Origin: a bacterium
Lineage (GTDB): Bacteria; T1Sed10-126
DNA length: 23,089 bases
Assembly: GCA_003557545.1 (NCBI GenBank)
Contig: PWOD01000098.1
Coordinates: 1 to 23,089, forward strand
Direction: 5' to 3'
Of the stretch, positions 15,056 to 23,089 are shown piece by piece (positions within the stretch are counted from its first letter, which is position 1; every line of letters starts with the position of its first letter). A program made the position numbers and the translations under genes. The notes beneath the pieces were generated by a model, which searched no databases, was not told the origin of the DNA, and saw only the letters and a program-made list of their open reading frames with translations.

Positions 15056-16723
15056 TCAGTCGATTATCATCCGGAGCAATTCGGGGCCGGCTTTACTTCT
15101 CACTGTTGGGTTAAATAGAAGGCTTACATCAGCCATGGCAATTAGCCGTTCAGTTTTAACCACGACCGGATAACCTGTTTCGCGGCTTTCTAAATCCTCT
15201 GGAGGAGCAAAATGATTTAATGGTTCTCCCTTCACAATTATCGGTGTGAGGCTCTTCATAGGCCAACTTGCTTGTGGCTCTGATCGCATAACAACTTTCA
15301 ACTCACCTGACTCTTTTAAACCCTCCTCTATCTCAATCGTCCCGGCTCTATTCAAAGTGACAGCTTTATTTGAATCTGTAAAAAGACCGCGGGTGACAAG
15401 GAAATTATTTTCCTCACCCGGACCGACCAGGGTCGAAGAATTAAACCGCAACCCTTTCCCCGAAATAACTGCATTAGCCGGTATTTCAGTCGCATGCAAA
15501 AACTCACGGCCGGCAAGCTCTTCCATTACCTCCAGCGCCACGGGCTCCGCTTTGAAGAAATCTGTCTGACCATCAACAAGCACGACTAACCGATTTGCCT
15601 CAGTTAATTTTTCCAAACTTAACTGCTCAATTTTAACCAGCGGATTAAAAACAAACACCAGACAATAATCCTCTATCGATACTTCTTCAACATAGGCCAC
15701 ATCAACTGTATAATTTCTGTTAATAAGCTGTTCGGTTAATTCCAATAGTTGACAGTTTTCTGTCCGCGGAACAAGTGAATATCCATCTCTAACAAACAGG
15801 ACTCTATCGCCCCCGGCTGTGGCGGCTTTCTTGTTGACTATTGACTCAATCCGCAACGGCTCGGCTAAATGTTCAACTCCGGCAAGAGTGACCACAGCCT
15901 TCTCCATCAACCGCTGGTTATCTCCTGTCTCAATCCCAATGAATGGTTTCCCGTTCCAGACCATCTCAGCATCGCCCATCACAATAAAATTAACATGATG
16001 GTTAACTTTTTTACCGGCCACCACAATCGCTTTCGATTCATCTTCCGGTTCAGAAATCTCCCCAATTATCTGAAAAGCTCCCCTGTCTTCAATTTTAAGT
16101 GGCGCTGGCATAAAAAATTGTGCCCGCTCAACCCCCCACTCTGGAACCTGTAACCACGTCCAGTACTCACTTAACGCGGGCAGCCTGGTCCGGTTGGTAC
16201 TGAAGTCAGCTACAACTCCATATTCTTTAATTAATTGATTTTGAAACTCAGCATTGCCCGCCGTATTGTCATGCTCTACAAAAATTAAAACCCCACCTCC
16301 CTTTCCCAAAAAACTTCAAATGGCCTCAATATCATCATCCGAATAGCGCTGTAACATCGCCACCCCCAGTACAATAACGTTACCGGGTTGACTGATGGCA
16401 GGCAGAAAATCCCTGAGCGGTTCTGAATTACTTGAGACAAATCCTCCCTGCCTAATAATAAATTTCGCGAACTCTGACATCCCCGTAAAACTGGTATTAA
16501 ACGGTGAATATACCTGTTCATAACTTTGATCAAAATAAACAGCAAATCGATAGCCTGACAGTCCCACCGCTGAGTGATTGGCAACCGCTGAGCCATCTAC
16601 AAACTGATAACCATTACCCGGGACAGCACAATTGATTTTTTTCAGCTGAAAAGGAGCGGTGATCAGCAGATTAACCAGACAAAAAGTTGCTAAAAAAATC
16701 GCCGTTTTATCTCTAAGTATCAT
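15056..16723 (-). pseudogene. DUF4350-like membrane-anchored protein interrupted by an in-frame TGA
   Basis: One reading frame of about 555 codons is broken by a TGA at 16318-16316. The first part starts at ATG 16723 (or upstream GTG 16834, whose extra residues look unnatural) with MILRDKTAIF, a membrane segment or signal anchor, and ends DDDIEAI. After the stop the same frame continues SFLGKGGGVLIFVEHDN. The join matches the helix-then-glycine-rich-strand pattern (EIEAIxxFLxKGGGLLIL) of DUF4350 and GldG-like domains, so both parts belong to one protein; a CGA to TGA change would explain it. The C-terminal section ERLIAMADVSLLFNP...LLRMIID also fits that fold. TTG 16309 could restart the second part. 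The function is unknown; relatives often accompany MoxR/DUF58 or ABC genes, none of which is here. Confidence 0.7.
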
Positions 16724-16992
16724 TGTGCTGCCCAGATTGAAGGATGACCGCCAGCCACTCCGCAGCAACCTTGCAATCCCACACCTCCCTTGGTTTGTCC
16801 TGTCCGCCCACCCCTCTTCCCACCAACCAGCCACAGCCAGACCTAATAATATCTTTTCACTGAAACATTTTCAAAACAAACTCTCTTAACCATGAAACAT
16901 TACCAGTTAAACTATACCATGCCCTCGATCTGCAACTTACAGATTGATAAAATCAGGAGAATTTGACTGTTTTCTACTCCCGCCACAGCTGT

Positions 16993-18390
16993 CTAACGGA
17001 TCTTCTCAATAAAATCAGCCAGTTTTTTCTTGGTAATTCGTGGATTGGTAACTGTACATGGCCCCCCAATACAACCGTTTTCACAGGCCATTCCTTCAAT
17101 AAAATCAACGTCGTTAACCAGCTTCCCAAGTCGCCGTTCTAACCCACTGTCTATTCCGTCAACCTTATCCACATCAAACTCCTCTGGAGCAGCCAGAAAA
17201 TTTTGCACGGCTTCTGTCAATCCCCCGGATTTTGCAAATAGCCACCCCCGGTAATCACCCGCCATATCAGGGACAGTCTCCTCACATAAAGATACATCGA
17301 TATCCCTGGCGGCCAGCATACTGGCAAGTTCTTCATAGGTCAGAACATAATCAATATTACTTTCCTCCGCCTCCTGTTTCTTACTTATGCAGGGGCCAAT
17401 AAAGACCAGCAGTTCATCCGACTTTTTATCCGCTCCCGCTACTTTCATTGGACTGGGAGTTAACGAAATATTTTCTCTAAAATCCGGCAAAATCTTTTCA
17501 ATATAATAAACCCAGGACGGGCAGCAGGAGGACAGTAGCTTTCCCTTTTTCCCTTCCAATTCTCGAGCTTCCTGCTCGGCGGTTATAGCGGCGTAACTGG
17601 CCAGTTCATACACCTTATCAAATCCAATCTGCTTGAGAGCAGTAGTGAGTTCAGGAACTGTTGCTTTCACCGAAAACTGTGCCACAATCGACGGAGCTAA
17701 CAGCGCGGTCAGCTTTTTCCCCTCGGTCAACTCCCGAATCACCTTTAACATATCAGAACGCTCGACCACCGCCCCGAACGGACAGCCCGTTAAACAGCGG
17801 CCACATAAGATACATCGATCATAATCTATTCTCGCAATACCCTGCTCATCAGTCTGAATAGCATCAACCGGACAGGCATTCTCGCAGGGTCTATTCACCT
17901 GAATAATTGCATTAAAAGGACAGTTTTTCACACACAGACCACATTCTATACACTCATCTTGATCAATTTTAGCCCTGCCATTTTCAATTGTGATAACATC
18001 TTTCGGGCAGTTCAAAGCGCAGGGGTGGGCCAGACAGTGCTGGCAGGCCTCAGTCACATAATAACGCTGCTGAGGACAGCCGTTACAGGCCTCTTCAAGA
18101 ACCGATAATATCGGTAAATTGTCGGTTTGTCCCTCAAAAAAATCATCATATGTTTCAGCCCAGGAAACATTCTTATATTTCTTATGATCAAGATTTAATA
18201 CAATTTTAATACGATCATTTGTTATCTCCCGATCATGGTACACACAACATCTAAACGGTTGTGCTCTATCCGGTGAGATTTTTTCAGAAATATCTCGGAT
18301 CTCTTCTCTCAGAGTTCCCTCAAACATCTTTTTTGAAAGAAGCGTCAGTATTTTCCGTTTAATTATCTCAATTTCAGTTATATAAGCCAT
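16993..18390 (-). CDS. [FeFe]-hydrogenase, group B type, single subunit
   Basis: A cytosolic iron-sulfur enzyme of 465 residues expected to make or oxidise H2. An N-terminal part (with RCCVYHDRE near residues 47-55) leads to several [4Fe-4S] motifs: CQHCLAHPCALNCP (117-129), CIECGLCVKNCP (147-158) and CILCGRCLTGCP (193-204), with an extra Cys pair PCENACP between. The H-cluster domain is complete: SSCCPSW (Cys289 for proton transfer, Cys290 as ligand), GPCISKK (Cys334) and EGMACENGC (Cys436, Cys440). This layout matches the group B enzymes of anaerobes, whose physiological partner is not settled; ferredoxin is likely. Its ATG follows an AAGGA site and lies 6 bp after the [2Fe-2S] gene. Maturation genes hydE, hydF and hydG are not in the window. 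Confidence 0.88.
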   Translation of the reverse strand: MAYITEIEIIKRKILTLLSKKMFEGTLREEIRDISEKISPDRAQPFRCCVYHDREITNDRIKIVLNLDHKKYKNVSWAETYDDFFEGQTDNLPILSVLEEACNGCPQQRYYVTEACQHCLAHPCALNCPKDVITIENGRAKIDQDECIECGLCVKNCPFNAIIQVNRPCENACPVDAIQTDEQGIARIDYDRCILCGRCLTGCPFGAVVERSDMLKVIRELTEGKKLTALLAPSIVAQFSVKATVPELTTALKQIGFDKVYELASYAAITAEQEARELEGKKGKLLSSCCPSWVYYIEKILPDFRENISLTPSPMKVAGADKKSDELLVFIGPCISKKQEAEESNIDYVLTYEELASMLAARDIDVSLCEETVPDMAGDYRGWLFAKSGGLTEAVQNFLAAPEEFDVDKVDGIDSGLERRLGKLVNDVDFIEGMACENGCIGGPCTVTNPRITKKKLADFIEKIR

Positions 18391-18396
18391 AAATCT

Positions 18397-18630
18397 TTAT
18401 CCTTGCTCGAGTATTTTTTTAAATTTTTCAACTGTAACTCGATCATAAATTTCGCCATCAACCTCAACAATAGGGGCCTCATAATCAGCCCTGTTGCAAT
18501 AATCCAGACAACTGGGTGTTTCCAGCTCAAAATCCCGGCCATTTTTCTCACAATGTTCTTCAAAATAACTGTACAGGTCCGATCCACCCATCAGATGACA
18601 GCAGGTTCCTAAACATATCCGTATCTTCAT
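18397..18630 (-). CDS. [2Fe-2S] thioredoxin-like ferredoxin (NuoE/HydC-like), second copy
   Basis: A 77-residue protein with the thioredoxin-like [2Fe-2S] fold as found in the C-terminal part of NuoE and in small hydrogenase-associated ferredoxins. Ligands are CLGTCC (Cys6 and Cys11, spaced by four) and CLDYC (Cys-x3-Cys), followed by the conserved PIVEVDGEIYDRVT strands. It starts at ATG 18630 with AAGGAG 9 nt upstream and lies 6 bp before the group B hydrogenase, so it is a natural electron carrier or small subunit for it. A 79-bp gap with a 12-bp palindrome separates it from the phosphatase gene. It differs clearly in sequence from the other 77-residue protein at the head of the operon. 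Confidence 0.88.
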   Translation of the reverse strand: MKIRICLGTCCHLMGGSDLYSYFEEHCEKNGRDFELETPSCLDYCNRADYEAPIVEVDGEIYDRVTVEKFKKILEQG

Positions 18631-18690
18631 CTTTACCCTCTCCTTGTCTGGCTAATTATCACCGTACAGCTTCCAATCCGGCTTAGTATA

Positions 18691-18702
18691 AGGGCCGGCC
18701 CT
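18691..18702. repeat. Perfect 12-bp palindrome inside the hydrogenase operon
   Basis: AGGGCCGGCCCT is a fully self-complementary site in the only sizeable gap (79 bp) of the hydrogenase locus, 8 bp after the phosphatase stop. It could be a regulator site or a processing or attenuation element. It has no loop and no T-run, so a terminator is unlikely. Confidence 0.4.
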
Positions 18703-18709
18703 GACATGA

Positions 18710-19894
18710 TCAAATATATTCTATATCAACTTTCTTCAAATATTTATCCTGCAGCAAACCAGCCAGCTTTTTCACCACATTTTTACGCAGCCCCAGGTCC
18801 TCGGGGATATGTGGATTTTGATGAACCTCATTGATTTTAGTTCCCACAACAAACTTAATATAATCTGAATTTTTAAGATAATCATATAATTTATAGCCCG
18901 GATGATCTGGATCAACCACAGCTGGTTCGCCGGACTCCAAAAACTCAATCGCCCGACTCATAGTCAGAATCCCCTCAGTCACCAGATCAATCCCCTGAAT
19001 CTCTGAATCTGGAGGTATATCCTTATGAAAACTATTCAGATTCACCTTGATATCTTCATCCGCCAACCTGCTATAAATATTGCTGGTTGTCCCGCCGCAA
19101 ATTATTTTTTTGCCACTGAACCGATCAACCCTCTGCTTAATCTTATAATCATTATCTCTGTCCACAGGTGGACCTGTAAGCAATAGCGTGCGACGCGGAC
19201 GGCGGAAATAAAAACAGGCTGTTGTGATATCATCTTTTGCCTTTTTACCATCAATTTTATAGGCTTCTTTTACTAAAAAACTTGCCAGATCCCGGGCCGA
19301 TATATTCACACTTTCAGCTATCTTCCGGCCAACTGTAGAAACTATTGCCTCCTCTGACCAGCCCAACGAAAAATCTTCCCTGCCAACTCCAGCCTGGCTT
19401 ATGCCATCTGTGAAAACCACAAGCCGATCCCCCAGCTCTATGTTGAATTCTACATAATAGAGGGTTTGTGAAGCCCCAATCGGATTGTCCATGCGAATTT
19501 TCTTTTTATCGAGCGATATTCTTTTTTCGTCACGAAACAGCATAAAGCCAGGATTATCAAATTCCATGATCTCAACCCTGTCCTTTTGCAGATCAATATC
19601 GATGATTGTAAAGGTAGAATAGCTGATTTTTCGAACTTTACACTCGGGCAGGGTCTTCATAATAGTTTCAGCAGTATTTTTTATATCAACTGAATTAGCC
19701 GTTAAATTCAAAGATATAGTAGTCGTCAACGTTGCCAGAACATTGGCTTTAATTCCACTCCCCAGCCCATCCGATAAAACAGATACAATCCGGTCACTCC
19801 TATCGAGCTTTTTCGAAAGAAAAACATCACCCGGAACCTGCTTGCTATGCTTGGCTATCTGAGAATGATCAACCTCAACAAAAAAATTGGACAT
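18710..19894 (-). CDS. SpoIIE-type PP2C serine phosphatase linked to HydS
   Basis: A 394-residue phosphatase. The N-terminal 230 residues form a PP2C/SpoIIE domain with the metal-binding aspartates in VLSDGLGSG (Asp42), VVFTDGISQAG (Asp163) and AKDDITTACF (Asp221/222). The C-terminal 160 residues form a separate domain of unknown role, with GKKIICGGTTSNIYSRL. There is no membrane segment or sensory domain of its own, so input probably comes from HydS, whose stop is only 2 bp upstream. By family knowledge, such enzymes dephosphorylate anti-anti-sigma proteins or other Ser phosphoproteins; no kinase or STAS protein is encoded in the window, so the target lies elsewhere. Confidence 0.88.
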   Translation of the reverse strand: MSNFFVEVDHSQIAKHSKQVPGDVFLSKKLDRSDRIVSVLSDGLGSGIKANVLATLTTTISLNLTANSVDIKNTAETIMKTLPECKVRKISYSTFTIIDIDLQKDRVEIMEFDNPGFMLFRDEKRISLDKKKIRMDNPIGASQTLYYVEFNIELGDRLVVFTDGISQAGVGREDFSLGWSEEAIVSTVGRKIAESVNISARDLASFLVKEAYKIDGKKAKDDITTACFYFRRPRRTLLLTGPPVDRDNDYKIKQRVDRFSGKKIICGGTTSNIYSRLADEDIKVNLNSFHKDIPPDSEIQGIDLVTEGILTMSRAIEFLESGEPAVVDPDHPGYKLYDYLKNSDYIKFVVGTKINEVHQNPHIPEDLGLRKNVVKKLAGLLQDKYLKKVDIEYI

Positions 19895-19896
19895 CG

Positions 19897-21603
19897 TTAT
19901 TCCCGGTCCTTAAAGGCCTCAATCACGGAGTTCATAAGAACTTCTGTTTCCGAGGCATTCTCGCCGAGAAGATAAGCAATTTCCTGGACCATATTGAGGT
20001 TTTTACTGATAACTTCTTCCGCTTTTCTGACCACCTGTTCACGTTTTATCGAAGGTTCTGTTATGTCCTGGCAAATAAAACCAACACTTTTACCGGCTTC
20101 TATGACAAAAGCCGAATAAAAGAGAACCCTGTCCTGAAATTCCAACTCCTCCCCGATTATATCTTCATCAGTTTCCAACACTTCTTCAAAAATATGATGG
20201 AACGGGACTAATTTTTTAAGATCAGCAGTTTTCATCCCGGGAACTGTGTCAAAAATCTCAACGATATCTTCTCCCAGTAAACTGGCAAATCTCCGGTTAC
20301 ATTCAACAACCCGCATCTCTTTATCGGCGATTACCACTCCGGAAGGCATTGTTTTTAGCAGGGCGTTGGCAGTTTTCTGAGCTTTATTTCTCATATATGA
20401 CACACACATATCAGTCTCCGCTTTTCCACCTAAAAGTGCTTCGGCAAAATCTCGACAGGCATTATATCCACAACCCCCACAGTTCAGCTCATCGGCTTCA
20501 TTATCCTTACCGATTCTCGATAAAGCCTCACTAATTTCCCGGGCCGAATAACTTTCCACCTCAACCGGTTCAACATCATAATCAAAGCTAACGTCCAGGT
20601 TACTATCCAGTCGAATTCTCTCCGGTTGATAGGTTGAGTTTGATATAACCGACAGCTTCTTTGAAACAATATTACTGCCAGAATTAGCAACCGGACCGTT
20701 CACACAACCACCACTGCAGGCAAGCAACTCGATAAAAAGCTTTCTACTGAACTCTCTGCTGGCCAGGCTGTCCAGGATATCCTGTACCGGTTTCATCCCG
20801 GAAAAACTCATGAAATTAAGATCATTCACGGCACAGTTTTCCTTGACCCCCGCAATCATTCCACCATCCATCGGATAAAGCCGGCCATTTTTCGCACTGT
20901 ACGGGATAAAATCATCCTCCGGAGATGGTTTTATTCTGTCCGATTTAATTCCATTTCTTTTTAACCACTCTCTTAAATCATTAAACGTGAGACAGACATC
21001 AAAAGCCCGGTAGCGTTCAGCTTCAATCTTTTTCGCAAGACAGGGTCCAATAAATACAATGCCTGTATCTTCCCCATAATTAGCCTTCAAAAACTTTGCA
21101 TGGGCTACAACCGGTGTCATAACATTGGCCAGATTTGAACGCAGTTGAGGTTTATATTTTCTTATATATTCGACCACCGAAGGACAGGCCGTCGAGATAA
21201 TCAGCCGGTCACCCGGCTGATTAAACTCCCTGTGGATTGCTGACGATACACGTTCCGCTCCAAGAGCTGTTTCTGAAACCCCATGAAATCCTAGCTTTTT
21301 CAGGGCTGCCACTAACCGTACTGTCTCATCTTTGTTAAATTCACTTATAAAAGATGGTGCCAGCGAAACAATTACTTTTTCCCTCTCCTTAATCAACTGG
21401 CGGGCCTCTTCAACGTCCGAACGTACATTTTTAGAGTTGTTCGGACACTCCAGGATACACTCCCCGCAGAGGATGCATCTTTCGGACATAACACTCGCAT
21501 GTTTATCTTCAATCCTGATCGCCTTCACCGGACAGTTACGTACACATTTAAAACAGTCCTGACAATCAGTTGCCTCGGTATAAATCGGATATTCCCTGAT
21601 CAT
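19897..21603 (-). CDS. hydS: Sensory [FeFe]-hydrogenase with PAS domain (HydS, group C3 type)
   Basis: A 568-residue cytosolic protein predicted to sense H2 or redox state. Order: two [4Fe-4S] motifs (CQDCFKCVRNCP at 14-25; CILCGECILECP at 43-54); H-cluster domain with STACPS (Cys140), GPCLAKK (Cys188) and ACSGGC (Cys296, Cys300); a further Fe-S motif Cx2Cx4Cx16C (Cys375, 378, 383, 400); a PAS domain at about 410-510; and a C-terminal helical tail. Ala139 replaces the proton-transfer Cys of catalytic enzymes, as in the characterised HydS of Thermotoga maritima, which gives low activity and suits sensing. The ATG overlaps the upstream [2Fe-2S] gene by 4 bp, and the phosphatase follows after 2 bp, the mark of phosphatase-linked group C3. 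Confidence 0.92.
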   Translation of the reverse strand: MIREYPIYTEATDCQDCFKCVRNCPVKAIRIEDKHASVMSERCILCGECILECPNNSKNVRSDVEEARQLIKEREKVIVSLAPSFISEFNKDETVRLVAALKKLGFHGVSETALGAERVSSAIHREFNQPGDRLIISTACPSVVEYIRKYKPQLRSNLANVMTPVVAHAKFLKANYGEDTGIVFIGPCLAKKIEAERYRAFDVCLTFNDLREWLKRNGIKSDRIKPSPEDDFIPYSAKNGRLYPMDGGMIAGVKENCAVNDLNFMSFSGMKPVQDILDSLASREFSRKLFIELLACSGGCVNGPVANSGSNIVSKKLSVISNSTYQPERIRLDSNLDVSFDYDVEPVEVESYSAREISEALSRIGKDNEADELNCGGCGYNACRDFAEALLGGKAETDMCVSYMRNKAQKTANALLKTMPSGVVIADKEMRVVECNRRFASLLGEDIVEIFDTVPGMKTADLKKLVPFHHIFEEVLETDEDIIGEELEFQDRVLFYSAFVIEAGKSVGFICQDITEPSIKREQVVRKAEEVISKNLNMVQEIAYLLGENASETEVLMNSVIEAFKDRE

Positions 21604-21833
21604 AACTCTTCACCTAATATATCACTCATCTTCTCCTCGGTAACATCTGAAAATTTTCTTCCATTTATTCTGATATGCGGGCCATTCATACAATCATCCT
21701 CACATAGACAACCGGAAATTTTAACTTCCCTATCTTTTCCCTCAAAATAGTTTTTGATCATCGTAATATTCTTATTATTACCCCTTGTAAAACAAGAACT
21801 TCCCATGCACAAAACAATTTCTTCGGCCGACAT
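21600..21833 (-). CDS. [2Fe-2S] thioredoxin-like ferredoxin (NuoE-like), first copy
   Basis: A 77-residue small iron-sulfur protein heading the hydrogenase operon. Likely ligands are Cys9 and Cys14 in LCMGSSC and the CEDDC pair in SGCLCEDDCMNGP, as in the thioredoxin-like [2Fe-2S] fold; it also has the end motif PHIRINGRKFSDVTEEK. It probably passes electrons to or from HydS, with which it overlaps by 4 bp (ATGA). The start at ATG 21833 has GAGGTG about 8 nt upstream. One extra Cys beside the second pair may allow alternative ligation. Confidence 0.88.
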   Translation of the reverse strand: MSAEEIVLCMGSSCFTRGNNKNITMIKNYFEGKDREVKISGCLCEDDCMNGPHIRINGRKFSDVTEEKMSDILGEEL

Positions 21834-21865
21834 AAATCACACCTCACCCGGATAACTAACCAGCT

Positions 21866-21871
21866 ATTTTA
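21866..21871 (-). promoter_or_regulatory. Possible -10 of the hydrogenase operon
   Basis: TAAAAT (21871-21866, minus strand) lies 33 bp before the first ATG of the operon. The -35 region is a T-rich TTTTTT and matches poorly, so an activator or another sigma factor may be needed. This fits an operon under regulation but is weak evidence. Confidence 0.25.
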
Positions 21872-21918
21872 AAATCTTAACCTTTGCTAAAAAACTTTCA
21901 TTATCAAACCCTGCGACG

Positions 21919-22281
21919 AGGGCTTACCAGGCCCTGACAGCCCCATCAAAGATTCTTATTTGGTATTAAAACCCAAAACCGGCTTATACCGGTTCTCTAA
22001 ACTACTCTATTCAGACTTTCTTTGCGGAATAATTTCAAATCTATAAAATTACGGTATGGTATCTTATTTAGACCCGATTTAAAAGTGAACTTACAACAAA
22101 CAACCATTATGCTGCCGCTACTTACTGGCCATTTAACCTGGGATCGCCTGTCCGGAACAACAATCCGGCAAACAATCCTGAAGACGACGAAACAATTTCC
22201 CTGCCTAACTCGCCGAACATAGGGCATCTTAATCCCTTGTTCATAAAGCCTCCTGCTGAATCAACTCAGGGCCTCATGAGC
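21919..22281. other. Intergenic region between selO and the hydrogenase operon without a recognised gene
   Basis: I see no supported gene here. Short open frames on both strands (for example 21997-22227 minus and 22022-22222 plus) have no ribosome site and no recognisable motif. The region holds small hairpins: AGGGC/GCCCT at 21919-21935 and AACCGG/CCGGTT at 21977-21994. Confidence 0.6.
21977..21994 (-). terminator. Possible intrinsic terminator after selO
   Basis: On the minus strand, AACCGG and CCGGTT form a 6-bp stem with a 6-nt loop, followed by TTTTGGGTTTT (counting the last stem Ts). It lies about 300 bp beyond the selO stop, so it might end that transcript before the hydrogenase operon. 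The stem is short and the T-run broken. Confidence 0.3.
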
Positions 22282-22303
22282 AACCTGATTAATCGCTCAG
22301 GTT
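22282..22303 (-). terminator. 7-bp inverted repeat overlapping the selO stop codon
   Basis: AACCTGA and TCAGGTT pair perfectly around an 8-nt loop; the stop codon of selO (22297-22299) lies in the stem. No T-run follows, so it may stabilise the 3' end rather than terminate. Confidence 0.3.
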
Positions 22304-23089
22304 CCACAAAACGTTACCTTCACTCGCCGCTCAGACGTGGGCGGGCGTAGAAATTCTTCGTAACCTTCAGGCCAGTCAAACGGACTGGTAACAGCCTCGA
22401 ATAGCTCGTGAAACTTTTCGTAGTCACCCTGCTCCTCCGCCTGTTCAAGAGCCTCGTTAACCTGGCAGTTGCGTGGAATCACCAGGGGATTAGCTTCGCC
22501 CATATAGATCGCAATCTCGGACACTGATCGGTTCTGCTCATCAAGACGTTCACGCCATCGCTCCAGCCAGTTATCAAAGCTAGGTGGAAAGGTGAAAAAA
22601 GCACCAACTTCCCGCCCCTCTGGAACCGGTGCAGGGTTGGCCAGCTCCGCAAGCCGCCGAAATGCCAGGGTGAAGTCAACCTTACCTTGTTCCATTAAAT
22701 CGAATAAATTATCGACCAGCTTGTCATCCTCCCGCCGTAGCTCATCAAACCCTAATTTCTTCGCAAGTCCCTCATTGTACGCCCTTTGAAAACGATTCCC
22801 AAGCTCCTTCATGATCATTTCCAGTTCGGAGGCCATATCACTGTCGGCCCCGGCCATACTCATCAGTGCCCCCGCGAAACGCCACAGGTTCCAACCGATA
22901 ATTGAGGATTGGTTACTGTAAGCGTAGCGTCCCCACCGGTCGATCGAACTGTAAACCGTATTAGGATCATATTCATTCATAAACGCACAAGGACCGTAAT
23001 CAATCGTTTCCCCCGACAGCAGGGTATTATCGGTATTCATAACCCCGTGAATGAATCCAAGCAACTGCCACCGGGCAATCAGCCGGGCC
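22297..23089 (-). CDS. selO: Protein adenylyltransferase SelO (YdiU family), 3' part
   Basis: SelO is a pseudokinase-fold enzyme that attaches AMP to Ser, Thr or Tyr of proteins, linked to redox stress. The frame is open to the right edge; the first visible residues are ARLIARWQLLGFIHG, so the N-terminal half lies outside. Visible family motifs are GVMNTDNT (active-site Asn/Asp), TIDYGPCAFMNEYDP, DRWGRYAYSNQ and NPLVIPRNCQVNEAL. The protein ends VTFCGT: the third residue from the end is Cys, the position that is selenocysteine in the animal enzyme and Cys in bacteria. It is transcribed alone towards the hydrogenase operon, 460 bp away. Confidence 0.95.
   Translation of the reverse strand, partial: ARLIARWQLLGFIHGVMNTDNTLLSGETIDYGPCAFMNEYDPNTVYSSIDRWGRYAYSNQSSIIGWNLWRFAGALMSMAGADSDMASELEMIMKELGNRFQRAYNEGLAKKLGFDELRREDDKLVDNLFDLMEQGKVDFTLAFRRLAELANPAPVPEGREVGAFFTFPPSFDNWLERWRERLDEQNRSVSEIAIYMGEANPLVIPRNCQVNEALEQAEEQGDYEKFHELFEAVTSPFDWPEGYEEFLRPPTSERRVKVTFCGT

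Noticed and set aside
16316-16318. TGA as selenocysteine or Trp
   Set aside because: The family has no redox-active residue there, I saw no convincing stem-loop that would act as a SECIS element, and TGA ends several other genes in the window.
16724-16834. Upstream GTG start of the DUF4350-like gene
   Set aside because: The 37 extra residues are Trp/Arg/Gly-rich without family likeness, and the membrane segment starts naturally at ATG 16723.
21997-22227. Small protein genes between selO and the hydrogenase operon
   Set aside because: Frames on both strands lack ribosome sites and recognisable sequence; composition looks non-coding.

Overview
The window looks like a chromosomal segment of an anaerobic, hydrogen-metabolising Gram-positive-type bacterium. 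The tilS-hpt-folP and cdaA-cdaR-glmM-glmS gene orders are typical of Bacillota, ferredoxin-type and [FeFe]-hydrogenase genes are prominent, and many starts are TTG or GTG behind clear Shine-Dalgarno sites. Several proteins, above all CdaR, are rich in Asp and Glu, and pdxJ and a proteobacterial-type glutamate-cysteine ligase are present. Halanaerobiales or a relative is my guess, not a demonstrated assignment. Nothing looks like a phage, IS, CRISPR array or plasmid.

Layout. (1) 1-44: the first codons of a further minus-strand gene with a signal-like N-terminus, behind its own promoter. (2) 118-9522, all minus strand: a good promoter (TTGACA-N17-TATAGT) drives tRNA-fMet and tRNA-Met, then tilS, hpt, folP, a YcgR/PilZ gene, cdaA, cdaR, glmM, pdxJ and glmS, mostly with 1-13 bp overlaps. 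The block links tRNA decoding, purine salvage, folate, cyclic-dinucleotide signalling, aminosugar supply for the cell wall, and PLP. folP is interrupted by an in-frame TAA. (3) 9667-11032, plus strand: a divergently transcribed glutamate-cysteine ligase. (4) 11029-14532, minus strand: radical SAM protein (COG0731 type), LonB-type protease and a stand-alone RAM domain. The RAM and ligase genes converge with overlapping stop codons inside a 10-bp hairpin. (5) 14873-14945: tRNA-Phe on the plus strand. (6) 15056-16723: a DUF4350-like membrane-anchored protein gene broken by an in-frame TGA. (7) 16993-21833, minus strand: a five-gene hydrogenase locus: [2Fe-2S] protein, PAS-bearing sensory [FeFe]-hydrogenase (HydS, phosphatase-linked group C3 type), SpoIIE/PP2C phosphatase, second [2Fe-2S] protein and a group B-type [FeFe]-hydrogenase with all H-cluster cysteines. 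(8) 22297-23089: 3' part of selO, continuing beyond the right edge.

How they work together. The hydrogenase locus reads as a self-contained H2/redox-sensing unit: HydS carries the Ala-for-Cys change in the proton-transfer position that marks sensory enzymes and probably steers the adjacent phosphatase, while the group B enzyme is the likely catalytic partner or target. The cdaA operon makes c-di-AMP next to a complete c-di-GMP receptor (PilZ) and the GlcN-6-P/GlcN-1-P enzymes, suggesting coupling of second messengers to envelope synthesis. The two genes broken by single in-frame stops (folP and the DUF4350-like gene) are the main anomalies.
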